In this document: positions 8,775-17,160 of the stretch, one piece after another | How positions within the stretch are numbered: position 1 is the stretch's first letter | Layout of the letters: every line of letters begins with the position of its first letter | NCBI RefSeq assembly: GCF_030817535.1 | Contig: NZ_JAUSZL010000002.1 | Coordinates: forward strand, 4,464,001-4,528,000 | Length of the DNA: 64,000 nt | Source: Streptomyces sp. V3I8 | GTDB lineage: Bacteria; Actinomycetota; Actinomycetes; Streptomycetales; Streptomycetaceae | Direction: 5' to 3' | Made by a program: the position numbers and the translations under genes | Notes under the pieces: generated by a model | The model's database searches: none | Told to the model about the DNA's origin: nothing | Seen by the model: only the letters and a program-made list of their open reading frames with translations

Positions 8775-9023
8775 GTCGGTGACCCCCTCCCGGTACGGAG
8801 GATCCAAGATCAACGGCCTCAGCCTCACACGGGGGGCCCGCACCGGCATCCCGGTCCGCGGACGGATGCACGGGGTACAGACCGGCCATGTCGATACGCC
8901 ATGGTCTGCCGGCACTCCTGGAGCGCGGCCCGCCTGACGCGGGGCGCCGGTTCGTACAGGGTGGATCACGTTCCGGAGGGGGCACCACGCCGGTGACGTG
9001 GACGAGTGCGAGAGAATGGCGGC

Positions 9024-9569
9024 ATGGAGATGCCGAGGAACGAGAGGTCGCCGGAGAATCCCCAGATCCTGGTCGTGGGCCAGGACGGGATGGCTCTCGG
9101 TGGCGGTGGAGACGAGGACTCCCGAGAGGTCCCGGTGACGGAGATGGTGGAACAGCCCGCCAAGGTCATGCGGATCGGGAGCATGATCAAGCAGCTGCTC
9201 GAGGAGGTGCGTGCGGCACCCTTGGACGAGGCGAGCCGGGTACGGCTCAAGGAGATTCACGCCAGCTCGGTGAAGGAGCTGGAGGACGGGCTCGCTCCCA
9301 ACCTCGTCGAGGAACTGGAGCGGCTCTCCCTGCCGTTCACGGACGACGGCATCCCCTCCGACGCCGAACTGCGGATCGCGCAGGCGCAGCTGGTCGGCTG
9401 GCTGGAGGGCCTCTTCCACGGCATCCAGACCACCCTGTTCGCCCAGCAGATGGCGGCCAGGGCGCAGCTGGAGCAGATGCGCCGGGCGCTGCCCCCGGGC
9501 GTCGGCGGCGAGGACGAAGAGGTGGATCCGCGGGCCGCCGGCGGCCGCACGGGCGGTCCGTACCTGTAG
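9024..9569 (+). CDS. bpa: Bacterial proteasome activator Bpa/PafE
   Basis: 181-aa protein of the Bpa (PafE, DUF2587) family, an ATP-independent ring that docks on the 20S proteasome to admit unfolded substrates. Visible features: the conserved helical core (VMRIGSMIKQLLEEVR, then LVGWLEGLFHGIQ), a Glu-rich linker, and C-terminal GGPYL, a hydrophobic-Tyr-X type tail like the GQYL of M. tuberculosis PafE. Start at ATG 9024; ATG 9030 or GTG 9006 are possible. Proteasome genes are not in this window. Confidence 0.9.
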   Translation: MEMPRNERSPENPQILVVGQDGMALGGGGDEDSREVPVTEMVEQPAKVMRIGSMIKQLLEEVRAAPLDEASRVRLKEIHASSVKELEDGLAPNLVEELERLSLPFTDDGIPSDAELRIAQAQLVGWLEGLFHGIQTTLFAQQMAARAQLEQMRRALPPGVGGEDEEVDPRAAGGRTGGPYL

Positions 9570-9579
9570 GACACCTGCG

Positions 9580-9611
9580 GTCCGCGACCCGGGGATCACC
9601 GGGTCGCGGAC
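9580..9611. terminator. Hairpin terminator after bpa
   Basis: Perfect 13-bp stem: GTCCGCGACCCGG at 9580-9592, loop GGATCA, complement at 9599-9611, ten bases beyond the bpa stop. Confidence 0.8.
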
Positions 9612-9652
9612 GACGCGGTGACACGAACGACTCCAGACAGTCAGCGGACGAG

Positions 9653-9680
9653 AGGGGCCCGGCAGGGATGCCGGGCCCCT
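9653..9680. terminator. Second hairpin terminator, convergent region
   Basis: Perfect 12-bp stem AGGGGCCCGGCA with a 4-base loop GGGA (arms 9653-9664 and 9669-9680). It sits between bpa and the convergent kinase gene and probably ends the kinase transcript. Confidence 0.75.
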
Positions 9681-9762
9681 TCGACACGTCCGGCCGGCGT
9701 CCGGACAGCATCCGGTCGGCGTCCGGTCGGCCTGCGCGGCCGGCGTACGGCGCGCCGCGTGA

Positions 9763-11418
9763 TCAGGCGGGGTCGCCCGTCGACACGTAGAGCTGGATCT
9801 TGGGCATGCTCTTGGGGTCGACGTCCGAGCCCGATTCGGGGATCTGGCTCATGACCGTGCCCTCGCCGTAGGCGTTCTCGTCCACGGTCTTGGACTCGTA
9901 CTGCCAGCCCGCCGCCTGGAAGCACGCCTTCACGGAGTCGATGTTCTTGAACTTGAACTCCGGGACCCGGATCTTCTCCTCGTCGTTGTACGACTCGTCG
10001 GGCTCCGTGCACGCGGTCTTGTCGATCTTCTTCGTCGTGTCGGGACCCTTGTGGCCGGACCCGGCCCCGGACACCTCCTCGGAGGCTGACGCGCGGGCGC
10101 TGTTCGCGACGTCCTCCTTCTTCTTGTCGTCGTCCCCGCCGCCCATGGTCAGCGCGGCGATCAGCCCGCCGACCGCGACGAGCGCGACGACGATCGAGCC
10201 CACGACCACCGGCATGCCGCTCTTGCGGCCACCGCCGGAGCCGGACGCGGAGTGCGGGGACATCGTGTACGGCGGCGGGGTCGGCAGGCCCTGCTGCGGG
10301 GCGTACGCGGAGGACTGGGCCGGTGTCGGGTAGCCGCCCTGCTGCGGGTAGCCGTACGAGGGGGCGGGTGTGTGCCCCGCCGCCGGCGTCGGCGGGCCGT
10401 AGGCACCGGGCTGGTACGGCGTCTGCACGTTGCCTTGGGGTGCCTGCGCCGACTGGTCGACCGGCGGGAACACCGCGGAGGCCACCCCGGCTCCGCTCGA
10501 CGTCTGCACGCCGGGCACGATGCTCGGCGGCGCGGGCTGGATGGACCGGGCCACGCGCAGGCACTCGTCGCGCATCGACTCGGCGCTCACGAAGCGTTCG
10601 TTCGGGTTCTTCTTCAGCGCGCGGGCGATCAGCGCGTCCACCGCGGGCGGCAGCGAGCGGTTGACCGAGGAGGCCGCGACGGGCGTCTCCTGGACGTGCG
10701 CGTACGCGATGGCCAGCGGCGAGTCCGCCTCGAACGGCAGGCGCCCGGTCACCAGCTGGAACAGCATGATGCCGACGGAGTACAGGTCGGAGCGGGCGTC
10801 GACGCCGCGGCCCAGGGCCTGCTCGGGGGAGAGGTACTGCGGGGTGCCGACGACCATGCCGGTCTGGGTCATCGAGGTCACACCGGACTGCATGGCGCGG
10901 GCGATGCCGAAGTCCATCACCTTGACCACGCCGCGCTTCGTCATCATGACGTTGCCCGGCTTGATGTCGCGGTGGACCAGGCCCATCTCGTGGCTGATCT
11001 CCAGCGCGGCCAGCACGTCCGCGGTGATCTTGAGGGCCTTGTCGGCGGGCATGGCGCCCTGCTGCGCGATGTCCTGGTCGAGGACCGAGCCGAGCGGACG
11101 CCCCTCGACGTACTCCATGACGATGTACGGGGTGGTCACCCCGTCGAGGTCGTCCTCGCCGGTGTCGAAGACCGAGACGATGTTGGTGTGCGTGAGCTTG
11201 GCCACCGACTGGGCCTCGCGGCGGAAGCGCTCGCGGAAGGCCTGCTCACGGCCGAGGTCGGTGTGCAGTGTCTTGATCGCGACCTGCCGGTCGAGCACCG
11301 AGTCGTAGGCGAGATGCACCGAGGCCATGCCGCCTTCGCCGAGCAGGTCACGCAGCTGGTAGCGCCCGCCGGCGACCGAGTGTCCCACGTACCGGCCATG
11401 TACGCCGTCCTGGCTCAT
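9763..11418 (-). CDS. Transmembrane Ser/Thr protein kinase with one PASTA domain
   Basis: 551-aa PknB-family receptor kinase. Kinase domain about residues 19-285: glycine loop GEGGMASV, Lys in VAIKTL, catalytic HRDIKPGN, DFGIA, and activation segment TMTQTGMVVGTPQYLSPE. A Pro/Tyr/Gln-rich juxtamembrane stretch, one TM (VVVGSIVVALVAVGGLIAAL, about 400-420), and an extracellular region ending in one PASTA-like repeat (IRVPEFKFKNIDSVKAC to IQLYVSTG). PASTA domains bind peptidoglycan fragments or beta-lactams, so it may sense the cell wall. Divergent from a second kinase; a PP2C partner is not adjacent. Confidence 0.92.
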   Translation of the reverse strand: MSQDGVHGRYVGHSVAGGRYQLRDLLGEGGMASVHLAYDSVLDRQVAIKTLHTDLGREQAFRERFRREAQSVAKLTHTNIVSVFDTGEDDLDGVTTPYIVMEYVEGRPLGSVLDQDIAQQGAMPADKALKITADVLAALEISHEMGLVHRDIKPGNVMMTKRGVVKVMDFGIARAMQSGVTSMTQTGMVVGTPQYLSPEQALGRGVDARSDLYSVGIMLFQLVTGRLPFEADSPLAIAYAHVQETPVAASSVNRSLPPAVDALIARALKKNPNERFVSAESMRDECLRVARSIQPAPPSIVPGVQTSSGAGVASAVFPPVDQSAQAPQGNVQTPYQPGAYGPPTPAAGHTPAPSYGYPQQGGYPTPAQSSAYAPQQGLPTPPPYTMSPHSASGSGGGRKSGMPVVVGSIVVALVAVGGLIAALTMGGGDDDKKKEDVANSARASASEEVSGAGSGHKGPDTTKKIDKTACTEPDESYNDEEKIRVPEFKFKNIDSVKACFQAAGWQYESKTVDENAYGEGTVMSQIPESGSDVDPKSMPKIQLYVSTGDPA

Positions 11419-11795
11419 CTTTCCGCGTCCCCCATCGGCCGTGCTCCGTCACGCGGGCGAAAACTGCCGGTGTGGCTCCCGCGGCCGGTGTTCCCTGTGG
11501 TCATTACCGGCCAAGTCTGCCCGAGGGCACCGACACGTCAAGCTCGGTGCCCGTTCCGTGACCGTACGCGAAGGAACAGTCGCGGAAGCGTTACAGGTGC
11601 CCCACCGCCGGTACACAGGGCGCGCACCCGTATGTGCACCCGTATGTACACCCGTGGCCGGTCCACGGGTCCGGCGACCGGGTCCATCCCGGACCGACGC
11701 CTCGCGCGGAGGCTGTAGCGTGGCCCGACGGAGACCGTAACAACCACCGCGCGTACTACGTCGACCGGTGCGGACAGAAACGACGGCGAGGACCG
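11419..11795. promoter_or_regulatory. Divergent promoter region between two Ser/Thr kinases
   Basis: 377 bases separate the two divergent kinase genes. The main visible structure is a 12-base direct repeat CACCCGTATGT(G/A) at 11625-11636 and 11637-11648 with a third decayed copy to 11660. No convincing -10/-35 pair was identified. A stem-like TCCGCG run and a G-rich leader precede ATG 11796. Confidence 0.5.
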
Positions 11796-13352
11796 ATGGC
11801 ACAGCAGCAGCGCGCTCAGGGCCCGTCCGACCCCGAGGCGACTGGCGGCGGTATGTCAGATGCGCCGGAGTTGTGGGGTAACGGCGGGCTCGTCGGGGAC
11901 GGTCGGTACCGGCTGACCCACAGACTCGGCCGGGGCGGTATGGCCGAGGTGTTCGCCGCCGAGGACGTCCGCCTAGGGCGGACCGTCGCGGTCAAACTGC
12001 TCCGCGGCGACCTGGCCGAGGACCCCGTCTCGAAGGCCCGTTTCACGCGCGAGGCCCAGTCGGTCGCCGGCCTCAACCACCACGCGGTCGTGGCGGTCTA
12101 CGACTCGGGCGAGGACGTGCTCCCGCACCAGGTCGTCCCGTACATCGTGATGGAGCTCGTCGAGGGCCACACGATCCGCGACCTCCTCCTCAACGCCGAT
12201 GCCCCCGGGCCCGAGCAGGCGCTCATCATCGTCTCCGGGGTGCTGGAGGCGCTGGCTTATTCACACCAGCACGGCATCGTTCACAGGGACATCAAGCCCG
12301 CGAACGTGATCATCACCGACACCGGCGCGGTGAAGGTGATGGACTTCGGCATCGCGCGCGCCCTGCACGGCGCCCAGTCGACGATGACGCAGACCGGCAT
12401 GGTCATGGGCACACCCCAGTACCTCTCGCCGGAGCAGGCGCTCGGCAAGGCGGTCGACCACCGCAGCGACCTGTACGCGACGGGCTGTCTGCTCTACGAA
12501 CTTCTCGCGCTGCGGCCGCCGTTCACCGGTGAGACCCCGCTGTCGGTGGTCTACCAGCACGTGCAGGACATCCCGGTGCCCCCGTCCGAGGTCTCGGACG
12601 GGGTGCCGCCGGAACTCGACGGCCTGGTCATGCGCTCGCTCGCGAAGGAGCCGGACGACCGGTTCCAGACCGCCGAGGAGATGCGCGGCCTCGTCCAGTA
12701 CGCGCTGCAGATGCTGTACGACCAGGGCGGCCACACCGGTACCTGGAACACCGGCCCGGTCACCGTGCACGAGGGCATGAGCACCCCGGCGGCGGGTCTC
12801 GCCGGCGCGGCCGGGCTGCCGCACCCCGGCGACATGGGCACCACCCAGATCCCGTCACCGCTGCTGCCCCCGGGCGGCGGCGACGACGGCGGCTTCGAGG
12901 GCCACGGCAACCACGGCAGCGGCCGCGGCAAGCTGTGGATCCTCGCGGTCCTCGCGGTGATCGCGATCGCGGCGGGCGTGGCACTGGCGCTCAACGGCGG
13001 CGGGGGCGACGGCGGCGGGCCCGGCACGAAGACGTCGCCGACCGCCTCGGAGACCGAGAAGAAGAACACTCCGAGCAAGGAAGCGTCGGACGAGCCGACG
13101 GACGAGGAGACGGACGAGGACACGAGTACGGGCGGCAACTCGGACTACACGCCGTCGTACCAGCCGTCGCCGACCTACTCGCCCACGCCCACGCAGGAGA
13201 AGCCCTCGGACGAGGCCACCACCAAGCAGCCCACGCCGACGGAGACGGAGGAGGAGCCGACGCCCACGGAGGAGGAGCCCACTCCGACACCTCCGGCCGG
13301 CGACGACGGTGGCGCGAACGGGGAGCCCGACGGCGGAGCCGAGGGGAACTGA
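11796..13352 (+). CDS. Transmembrane Ser/Thr protein kinase without PASTA domains
   Basis: 518 aa. Kinase domain about residues 37-305 with GRGGMAEV, Lys in VAVKLL, HRDIKPANV, DFGIA and TMTQTGMVMGTPQYLSPE, then a linker with Gly/Pro runs, one TM (LWILAVLAVIAIAAGVALAL), and a roughly 115-residue external tail rich in Thr, Pro, Glu and Ser (TPTPTEEEP type) but lacking any recognisable sensor domain. ATG 11796 is preceded by GGCGAGGA. The kinase core closely resembles the divergent neighbour, suggesting an old duplication whose sensor parts have diverged. Confidence 0.9.
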   Translation: MAQQQRAQGPSDPEATGGGMSDAPELWGNGGLVGDGRYRLTHRLGRGGMAEVFAAEDVRLGRTVAVKLLRGDLAEDPVSKARFTREAQSVAGLNHHAVVAVYDSGEDVLPHQVVPYIVMELVEGHTIRDLLLNADAPGPEQALIIVSGVLEALAYSHQHGIVHRDIKPANVIITDTGAVKVMDFGIARALHGAQSTMTQTGMVMGTPQYLSPEQALGKAVDHRSDLYATGCLLYELLALRPPFTGETPLSVVYQHVQDIPVPPSEVSDGVPPELDGLVMRSLAKEPDDRFQTAEEMRGLVQYALQMLYDQGGHTGTWNTGPVTVHEGMSTPAAGLAGAAGLPHPGDMGTTQIPSPLLPPGGGDDGGFEGHGNHGSGRGKLWILAVLAVIAIAAGVALALNGGGGDGGGPGTKTSPTASETEKKNTPSKEASDEPTDEETDEDTSTGGNSDYTPSYQPSPTYSPTPTQEKPSDEATTKQPTPTETEEEPTPTEEEPTPTPPAGDDGGANGEPDGGAEGN

Positions 13353-13394
13353 CCCGTCCGCACCGGCGTCGTCACCCGATGTGCCCGGCCGTCG

Positions 13395-13817
13395 TCACCT
13401 GATGGGCTCGGCCGGGTGCTCCGTGGTGATGCCCATGGACTGCACGGTGGTCAGACGGGGTGTGATCCCCAGGTAGACGGGTTCGAACGGCCCGCCGTCC
13501 ACGCGCAGCGGGCCGGGGCCGAAGCGCGCGAGCTGGTCGGCGGTCGGCTCGACGCGCTCGCACACGCCGACGACCTGCACCGACCACCGCTCCGCGCCCG
13601 CCGGGGCACAGCTCATGTTGTCCGCGCCGTACGCCACGACGCTGCCCGCGCACACCAGGTGATGGCCGTGGCCTCCGTGCATCCGCAGCAGGACGCGGCC
13701 GTCCGCGACGATGTGGCGGGCCGGCGCCAGGAAGGGCAGGGCGCGCACGCTGGCCGCCACCCGGCCGTGGGCGACGCGGCCGAGCAGGCCGGCGGCGATG
13801 TGGGGGTCGGTCGGCAT
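13395..13817 (-). CDS. Pyridoxamine 5'-phosphate oxidase-like split-barrel protein
   Basis: 140-aa protein starting MPTDPHIAAGLLGRVAHGRVAA with GGAAGG upstream of ATG 13817; the frame stays open to 13937 but the extra residues are low-complexity. The sequence resembles the PPOX/FMN-binding split barrel (ALPFLAPARHIVADGRVLLRM, then VVAYGADNMS). Such proteins bind FMN, F420 or haem; the cofactor and substrate cannot be decided here. It lies just downstream of, and on the same strand as, the response regulator, and may be co-transcribed with it. Confidence 0.7.
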   Translation of the reverse strand: MPTDPHIAAGLLGRVAHGRVAASVRALPFLAPARHIVADGRVLLRMHGGHGHHLVCAGSVVAYGADNMSCAPAGAERWSVQVVGVCERVEPTADQLARFGPGPLRVDGGPFEPVYLGITPRLTTVQSMGITTEHPAEPIR

Positions 13818-13933
13818 GCCTTCCAATCTGCGGCATCCCGAGCGGGCGGGAAAAGGGGCGCCGGGCCCCCGTGGGACGGGTCGTAGGTCCCCTTTCCCGG
13901 CCGGCCGGCCCGGCTGCCCCGGCCGGCCCCGGC

Positions 13934-14614
13934 TCACCGCTCTCTGCCCGCCTGCATCCGGGCCACGTAGGCGGCCGCCTGCGCGCGCCGCTCCATGCCG
14001 AGCTTGGCCAGCAGGCTGGAGACGTAGTTCTTGATCGTCTTCTCCGCGAGGTGGAGCCGCTCGCCGATCACGCGGTTGGTGAGCCCCTCGCCGATCAGGT
14101 CCAGGATTCTGCGCTCCTGGTCGGTGAGCCCGGCGAGCCGCGCGTCGCCCTTGGGGCTGCCGCCGTCGCGCAGCCGCTCCAGGACGCGGGCGGTGGCCTC
14201 CGGGTCGAGCAGGGACCGGCCGGCCGCCACGTCACGGATCGCCGAGAGCAGTTCGTCACCGCGGATCGCCTTGAGCGCGTAGCCCGAGGCGCCCGCCATG
14301 ATCGCGTCGAAGAGGGCCTCGTCGTCGGCGTAGGACGTCAGCATGAGGCACTTGATCGACTCGTCCGCGGAGCGGATCTCGCGGCAGACCTCGACCCCGC
14401 TGCCGTCCGGCAGCCGGACGTCCAGCACGGCCACGTCGGGGCGCGTGGCCGGAATGCGCGCCAGCGCGTCGGCCGCCGTACCGGCCTCGCCGACCACTTC
14501 GATGCCGTCCTCCATGGAGAGCAGCTCATGGACCCCCCGGCGGACCACTTCGTGGTCGTCGAGGAGAAATACCGTGATTTTTCCCTCTTCACGCACGGAG
14601 CCAGTCTCACACAC
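13934..14614 (-). CDS. NarL/LuxR-family response regulator (DevR/DosR-like)
   Basis: 226-aa two-component response regulator. Receiver domain (about residues 12-130) with acidic pocket LLDDHE, phospho-acceptor Asp in [11 protein letters not shown] and Lys in LKAIRG; C-terminal LuxR HTH ([25 protein letters not shown] as the core, quoted in part). The overall pattern is closest to mycobacterial DevR/DosR. No sensor kinase lies beside it, so it is an orphan locally. GTG 14596 is an alternative start giving 220 aa. Divergent from bkdF across 389 bases. Confidence 0.88.
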   Translation of the reverse strand: MCETGSVREEGKITVFLLDDHEVVRRGVHELLSMEDGIEVVGEAGTAADALARIPATRPDVAVLDVRLPDGSGVEVCREIRSADESIKCLMLTSYADDEALFDAIMAGASGYALKAIRGDELLSAIRDVAAGRSLLDPEATARVLERLRDGGSPKGDARLAGLTDQERRILDLIGEGLTNRVIGERLHLAEKTIKNYVSSLLAKLGMERRAQAAAYVARMQAGRER

Positions 14615-14754
14615 GATCTTTCCGGTTGCGCCAGTCGAACCCTTCCCGTCCCCGGGGTGACCGGGATAACGTGCCGGTGTTCCGGCCCCCTGTCAGGCTG
14701 TGACCAGTGCTGTGACCAGCGACTGCTCGCGATTCCCGCGAAGTAGTGGGAAGT

Positions 14755-14820
14755 CCAAGTGAAAGTACTTGGAAATCCGATAAAAAATGCAGGTCAGAAG
14801 GGGTTTCACAGAAATGTGAA
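14755..14820. promoter_or_regulatory. bkdF upstream control region with two inverted repeats
   Basis: The 389-base gap between the response regulator and bkdF has an unusually AT-rich core (about 14750-14830). It holds CCAAGT-N6-ACTTGG at 14755-14772, a possible -10 tract GATAAAAAAT at about 14779-14788, and TTCACAgaaaTGTGAA at 14805-14820. These are plausible promoter and operator elements for bkdFGH, possibly for an Lrp/AsnC-type regulator; that link is inference. The rest up to 15003 shows no ORF of note. Confidence 0.5.
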
Positions 14821-15003
14821 CCACTGGGTAACGTGCTTGTTGCAGGGCGCTCGCCGGGGCACCTGTCACGCCTGTTCCCGGCCGAGGGCACCCACCCCGT
14901 GCACGGGTACGGAGAACAGGCGAGCCGCTCCCCCGGCTCTCGAAGGGCTGGGGGGACCCCAGTTCCCGGCAATCCCGGGGGCCGGACCGACGGAGGAGCA
15001 CAC

Positions 15004-16173
15004 GTGACCGTGGAGAGCACTGCCGCGCGCAAGCCGCGACGCAGCGCCGGTACCAAGCGCACCGCTGCGAAGAAGCCGCCGGGCGCCCAGCCGGACCTCG
15101 TACAGCTGCTGACCCCCGAGGGGAAGCGCGTCAAGAATGGCGAATACGACGCGTACGTAGCCGACATCACCCCCGAAGAGCTCCGCGGGCTGTACCGCGA
15201 CATGGTGCTCACCCGGCGCTTCGACGCCGAGGCCACCGCCCTGCAGCGCCAGGGCGAGCTGGGCCTGTGGGCCTCGCTGCTCGGCCAGGAGGCCGCCCAG
15301 ATCGGCTCGGGCCGCGCCACCCGCGAGGACGACTACGTCTTCCCGACCTACCGTGAGCACGGCGTCGCCTGGTGCCGCGGGGTCGACCCGGCCAACCTGC
15401 TCGGCATGTTCCGCGGCGTGAACAACGGCGGCTGGGACCCGAACACCAACAACTTCCACCTGTACACGATCGTCATCGGCTCGCAGACGCTGCACGCCAC
15501 CGGCTACGCCATGGGCGTCGCCAAGGACGGCGCCGACTCGGCCGTGATCGCGTACTTCGGGGACGGCGCCTCCAGCCAGGGCGACGTCGCTGAATCGTTC
15601 ACCTTCTCCGCGGTCTACAACGCGCCCGTCGTGTTCTTCTGCCAGAACAACCAGTGGGCCATCTCCGAGCCCACCGAGCGCCAGACCCGCGTGCCGCTCT
15701 ACCAGCGCGCGCAGGGGTACGGCTTCCCGGGCGTCCGCGTCGACGGCAACGACGTCCTCGCCTGCCTCGCCGTCACGAAGTGGGCGCTGGAGCGGGCCCG
15801 CCGGGGCGAGGGGCCGACCCTCGTCGAGGCGTTCACGTACCGCATGGGCGCCCACACCACCTCCGACGACCCGACCAAGTACCGGGCCGACGAGGAGCGC
15901 GAGGCGTGGGAGGCGAAGGACCCGATCCTGCGCCTGCGCGCGTACCTGGAGGCCGCACACCACGCGGACGAGGGATTCTTCGCGGAACTCGAGACCGAGA
16001 GCGAGGCGTTGGGCAGGCGAGTGCGCGAAGTGGTCCGCGCCATGCCGGACCCGGACCGTTTCGCCATCTTCGAGAACGTGTACGCGGACGGGCACGCGCT
16101 CGTCGACGAGGAGCGGGCCCAGTTCGCGGCCTACCAGGCGTCGTTCGCCGATGAAGGGGAGGGCAAGCGATGA
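15004..16173 (+). CDS. bkdF: Branched-chain 2-oxo acid dehydrogenase E1 alpha, second cluster
   Basis: 389-aa E1 alpha paralogue. GTG 15004 is preceded by GGAGGAG (14992-14998), which decides the start; an open frame runs 86 codons further upstream. The N-terminal roughly 35 residues are Lys/Arg/Ala-rich (TVESTAARKPRRSAGTKRTAAKKPP, quoted in part as AARKPRRSAGTKRTAAKK) and absent from the first cluster's copy. ThDP motif GDGASSQGD to CQNNQWAIS. Ends in ATGA with bkdG. In S. avermitilis, bkdF supplies isobutyryl- and 2-methylbutyryl-CoA starters for avermectins (from memory). Confidence 0.92.
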   Translation: MTVESTAARKPRRSAGTKRTAAKKPPGAQPDLVQLLTPEGKRVKNGEYDAYVADITPEELRGLYRDMVLTRRFDAEATALQRQGELGLWASLLGQEAAQIGSGRATREDDYVFPTYREHGVAWCRGVDPANLLGMFRGVNNGGWDPNTNNFHLYTIVIGSQTLHATGYAMGVAKDGADSAVIAYFGDGASSQGDVAESFTFSAVYNAPVVFFCQNNQWAISEPTERQTRVPLYQRAQGYGFPGVRVDGNDVLACLAVTKWALERARRGEGPTLVEAFTYRMGAHTTSDDPTKYRADEEREAWEAKDPILRLRAYLEAAHHADEGFFAELETESEALGRRVREVVRAMPDPDRFAIFENVYADGHALVDEERAQFAAYQASFADEGEGKR

Positions 16174-17150
16174 CAGTGGAAAAGATGGCGCTGGCCAAGG
16201 CGATCAACGAATCGCTGCGCACGGCCCTCGACTCGGACCCCAAGGTCCTGATCATGGGCGAGGACGTCGGCAAGCTCGGCGGTGTGTTCCGGGTGACGGA
16301 CGGCCTCCAGAAGGACTTCGGCGAGGAGCGGGTCATCGACACCCCGCTCGCCGAGTCGGGCATCGTCGGCACGGCGATCGGTCTTGCGCTGCGCGGCTAC
16401 CGCCCGGTCGTGGAGATCCAGTTCGACGGCTTCGTCTTCCCGGCGTACGACCAGATCGTCACGCAGCTCGCGAAGATGCACGCGCGGGCGCTCGGCAAGA
16501 TCAAGCTCCCCGTGGTCATCCGCATCCCGTACGGCGGCGGCATCGGCGCGGTCGAGCACCACTCCGAGTCCCCCGAGGCGCTCTTCGCGCACGTGGCGGG
16601 CCTGAAGGTGGTCTCCCCGTCGAACGCGGGCGACGCCTACTGGATGATGCAGCAGGCCATCCACAGCGACGACCCGGTGATCTTCTTCGAGCCGAAGCGC
16701 CGCTACTGGGACAAGTCCGAGGTGAACCGCGAGGCGATCCCCGGGCCGCTGCACAAGGCGCGCGTGGTCCGCGAGGGCGCCGATCTGACGCTGGCCGCGT
16801 ACGGGCCGATGGTGAAGGTCTGCCAGGAGGCCGCGGCGGCCGCGCAGGAGGAGGGCAAGTCCCTCGAGGTGCTGGACCTGCGGTCGATGTCCCCGATCGA
16901 CTTCGACTCGATCCAGGCCTCGGTCGAGAGGACCCGCCGCCTGGTCGTGGTGCACGAGGCGCCGGTGTTCCTGGGGACGGGCGCGGAGATCGCGGCCCGG
17001 ATCACCGAGCGGTGCTTCTACCACCTGGAGGCGCCGGTGCTGCGGGTCGGCGGCTACCACGCCCCGTATCCGCCGGCCCGCCTGGAGGACGAGTACCTGC
17101 CGGGCCTGGACCGGGTGCTCGACGCCGTCGACCGCTCGCTTGCGTACTGA
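16170..17150 (+). CDS. bkdG: Branched-chain 2-oxo acid dehydrogenase E1 beta, second cluster
   Basis: 326-aa E1 beta, matching the remembered 325-aa BkdG length. Motifs: MGEDVGKLGGVFRVTDGL, DTPLAESGI, IPYGGGIGAVEHHSESPEAL, and C-terminal VLRVGGYHAPYPPARLE. ATG overlaps the bkdF stop (16170-16173). The next gene starts ten bases after this stop behind GGAGAGG, so the trio is one operon. Closely similar to the bkdB copy at 1028-2035 but shorter, with a different C-terminus. Confidence 0.93.
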   Translation: MTVEKMALAKAINESLRTALDSDPKVLIMGEDVGKLGGVFRVTDGLQKDFGEERVIDTPLAESGIVGTAIGLALRGYRPVVEIQFDGFVFPAYDQIVTQLAKMHARALGKIKLPVVIRIPYGGGIGAVEHHSESPEALFAHVAGLKVVSPSNAGDAYWMMQQAIHSDDPVIFFEPKRRYWDKSEVNREAIPGPLHKARVVREGADLTLAAYGPMVKVCQEAAAAAQEEGKSLEVLDLRSMSPIDFDSIQASVERTRRLVVVHEAPVFLGTGAEIAARITERCFYHLEAPVLRVGGYHAPYPPARLEDEYLPGLDRVLDAVDRSLAY

Positions 17151-17160
17151 GGAGAGGGTC

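Noticed and set aside
14804..14820. parS-like TTTCACAGAAATGTGAA upstream of bkdF
   Set aside because: It shares TTTCAC but has a different centre and spacing; treated as a regulator site instead.
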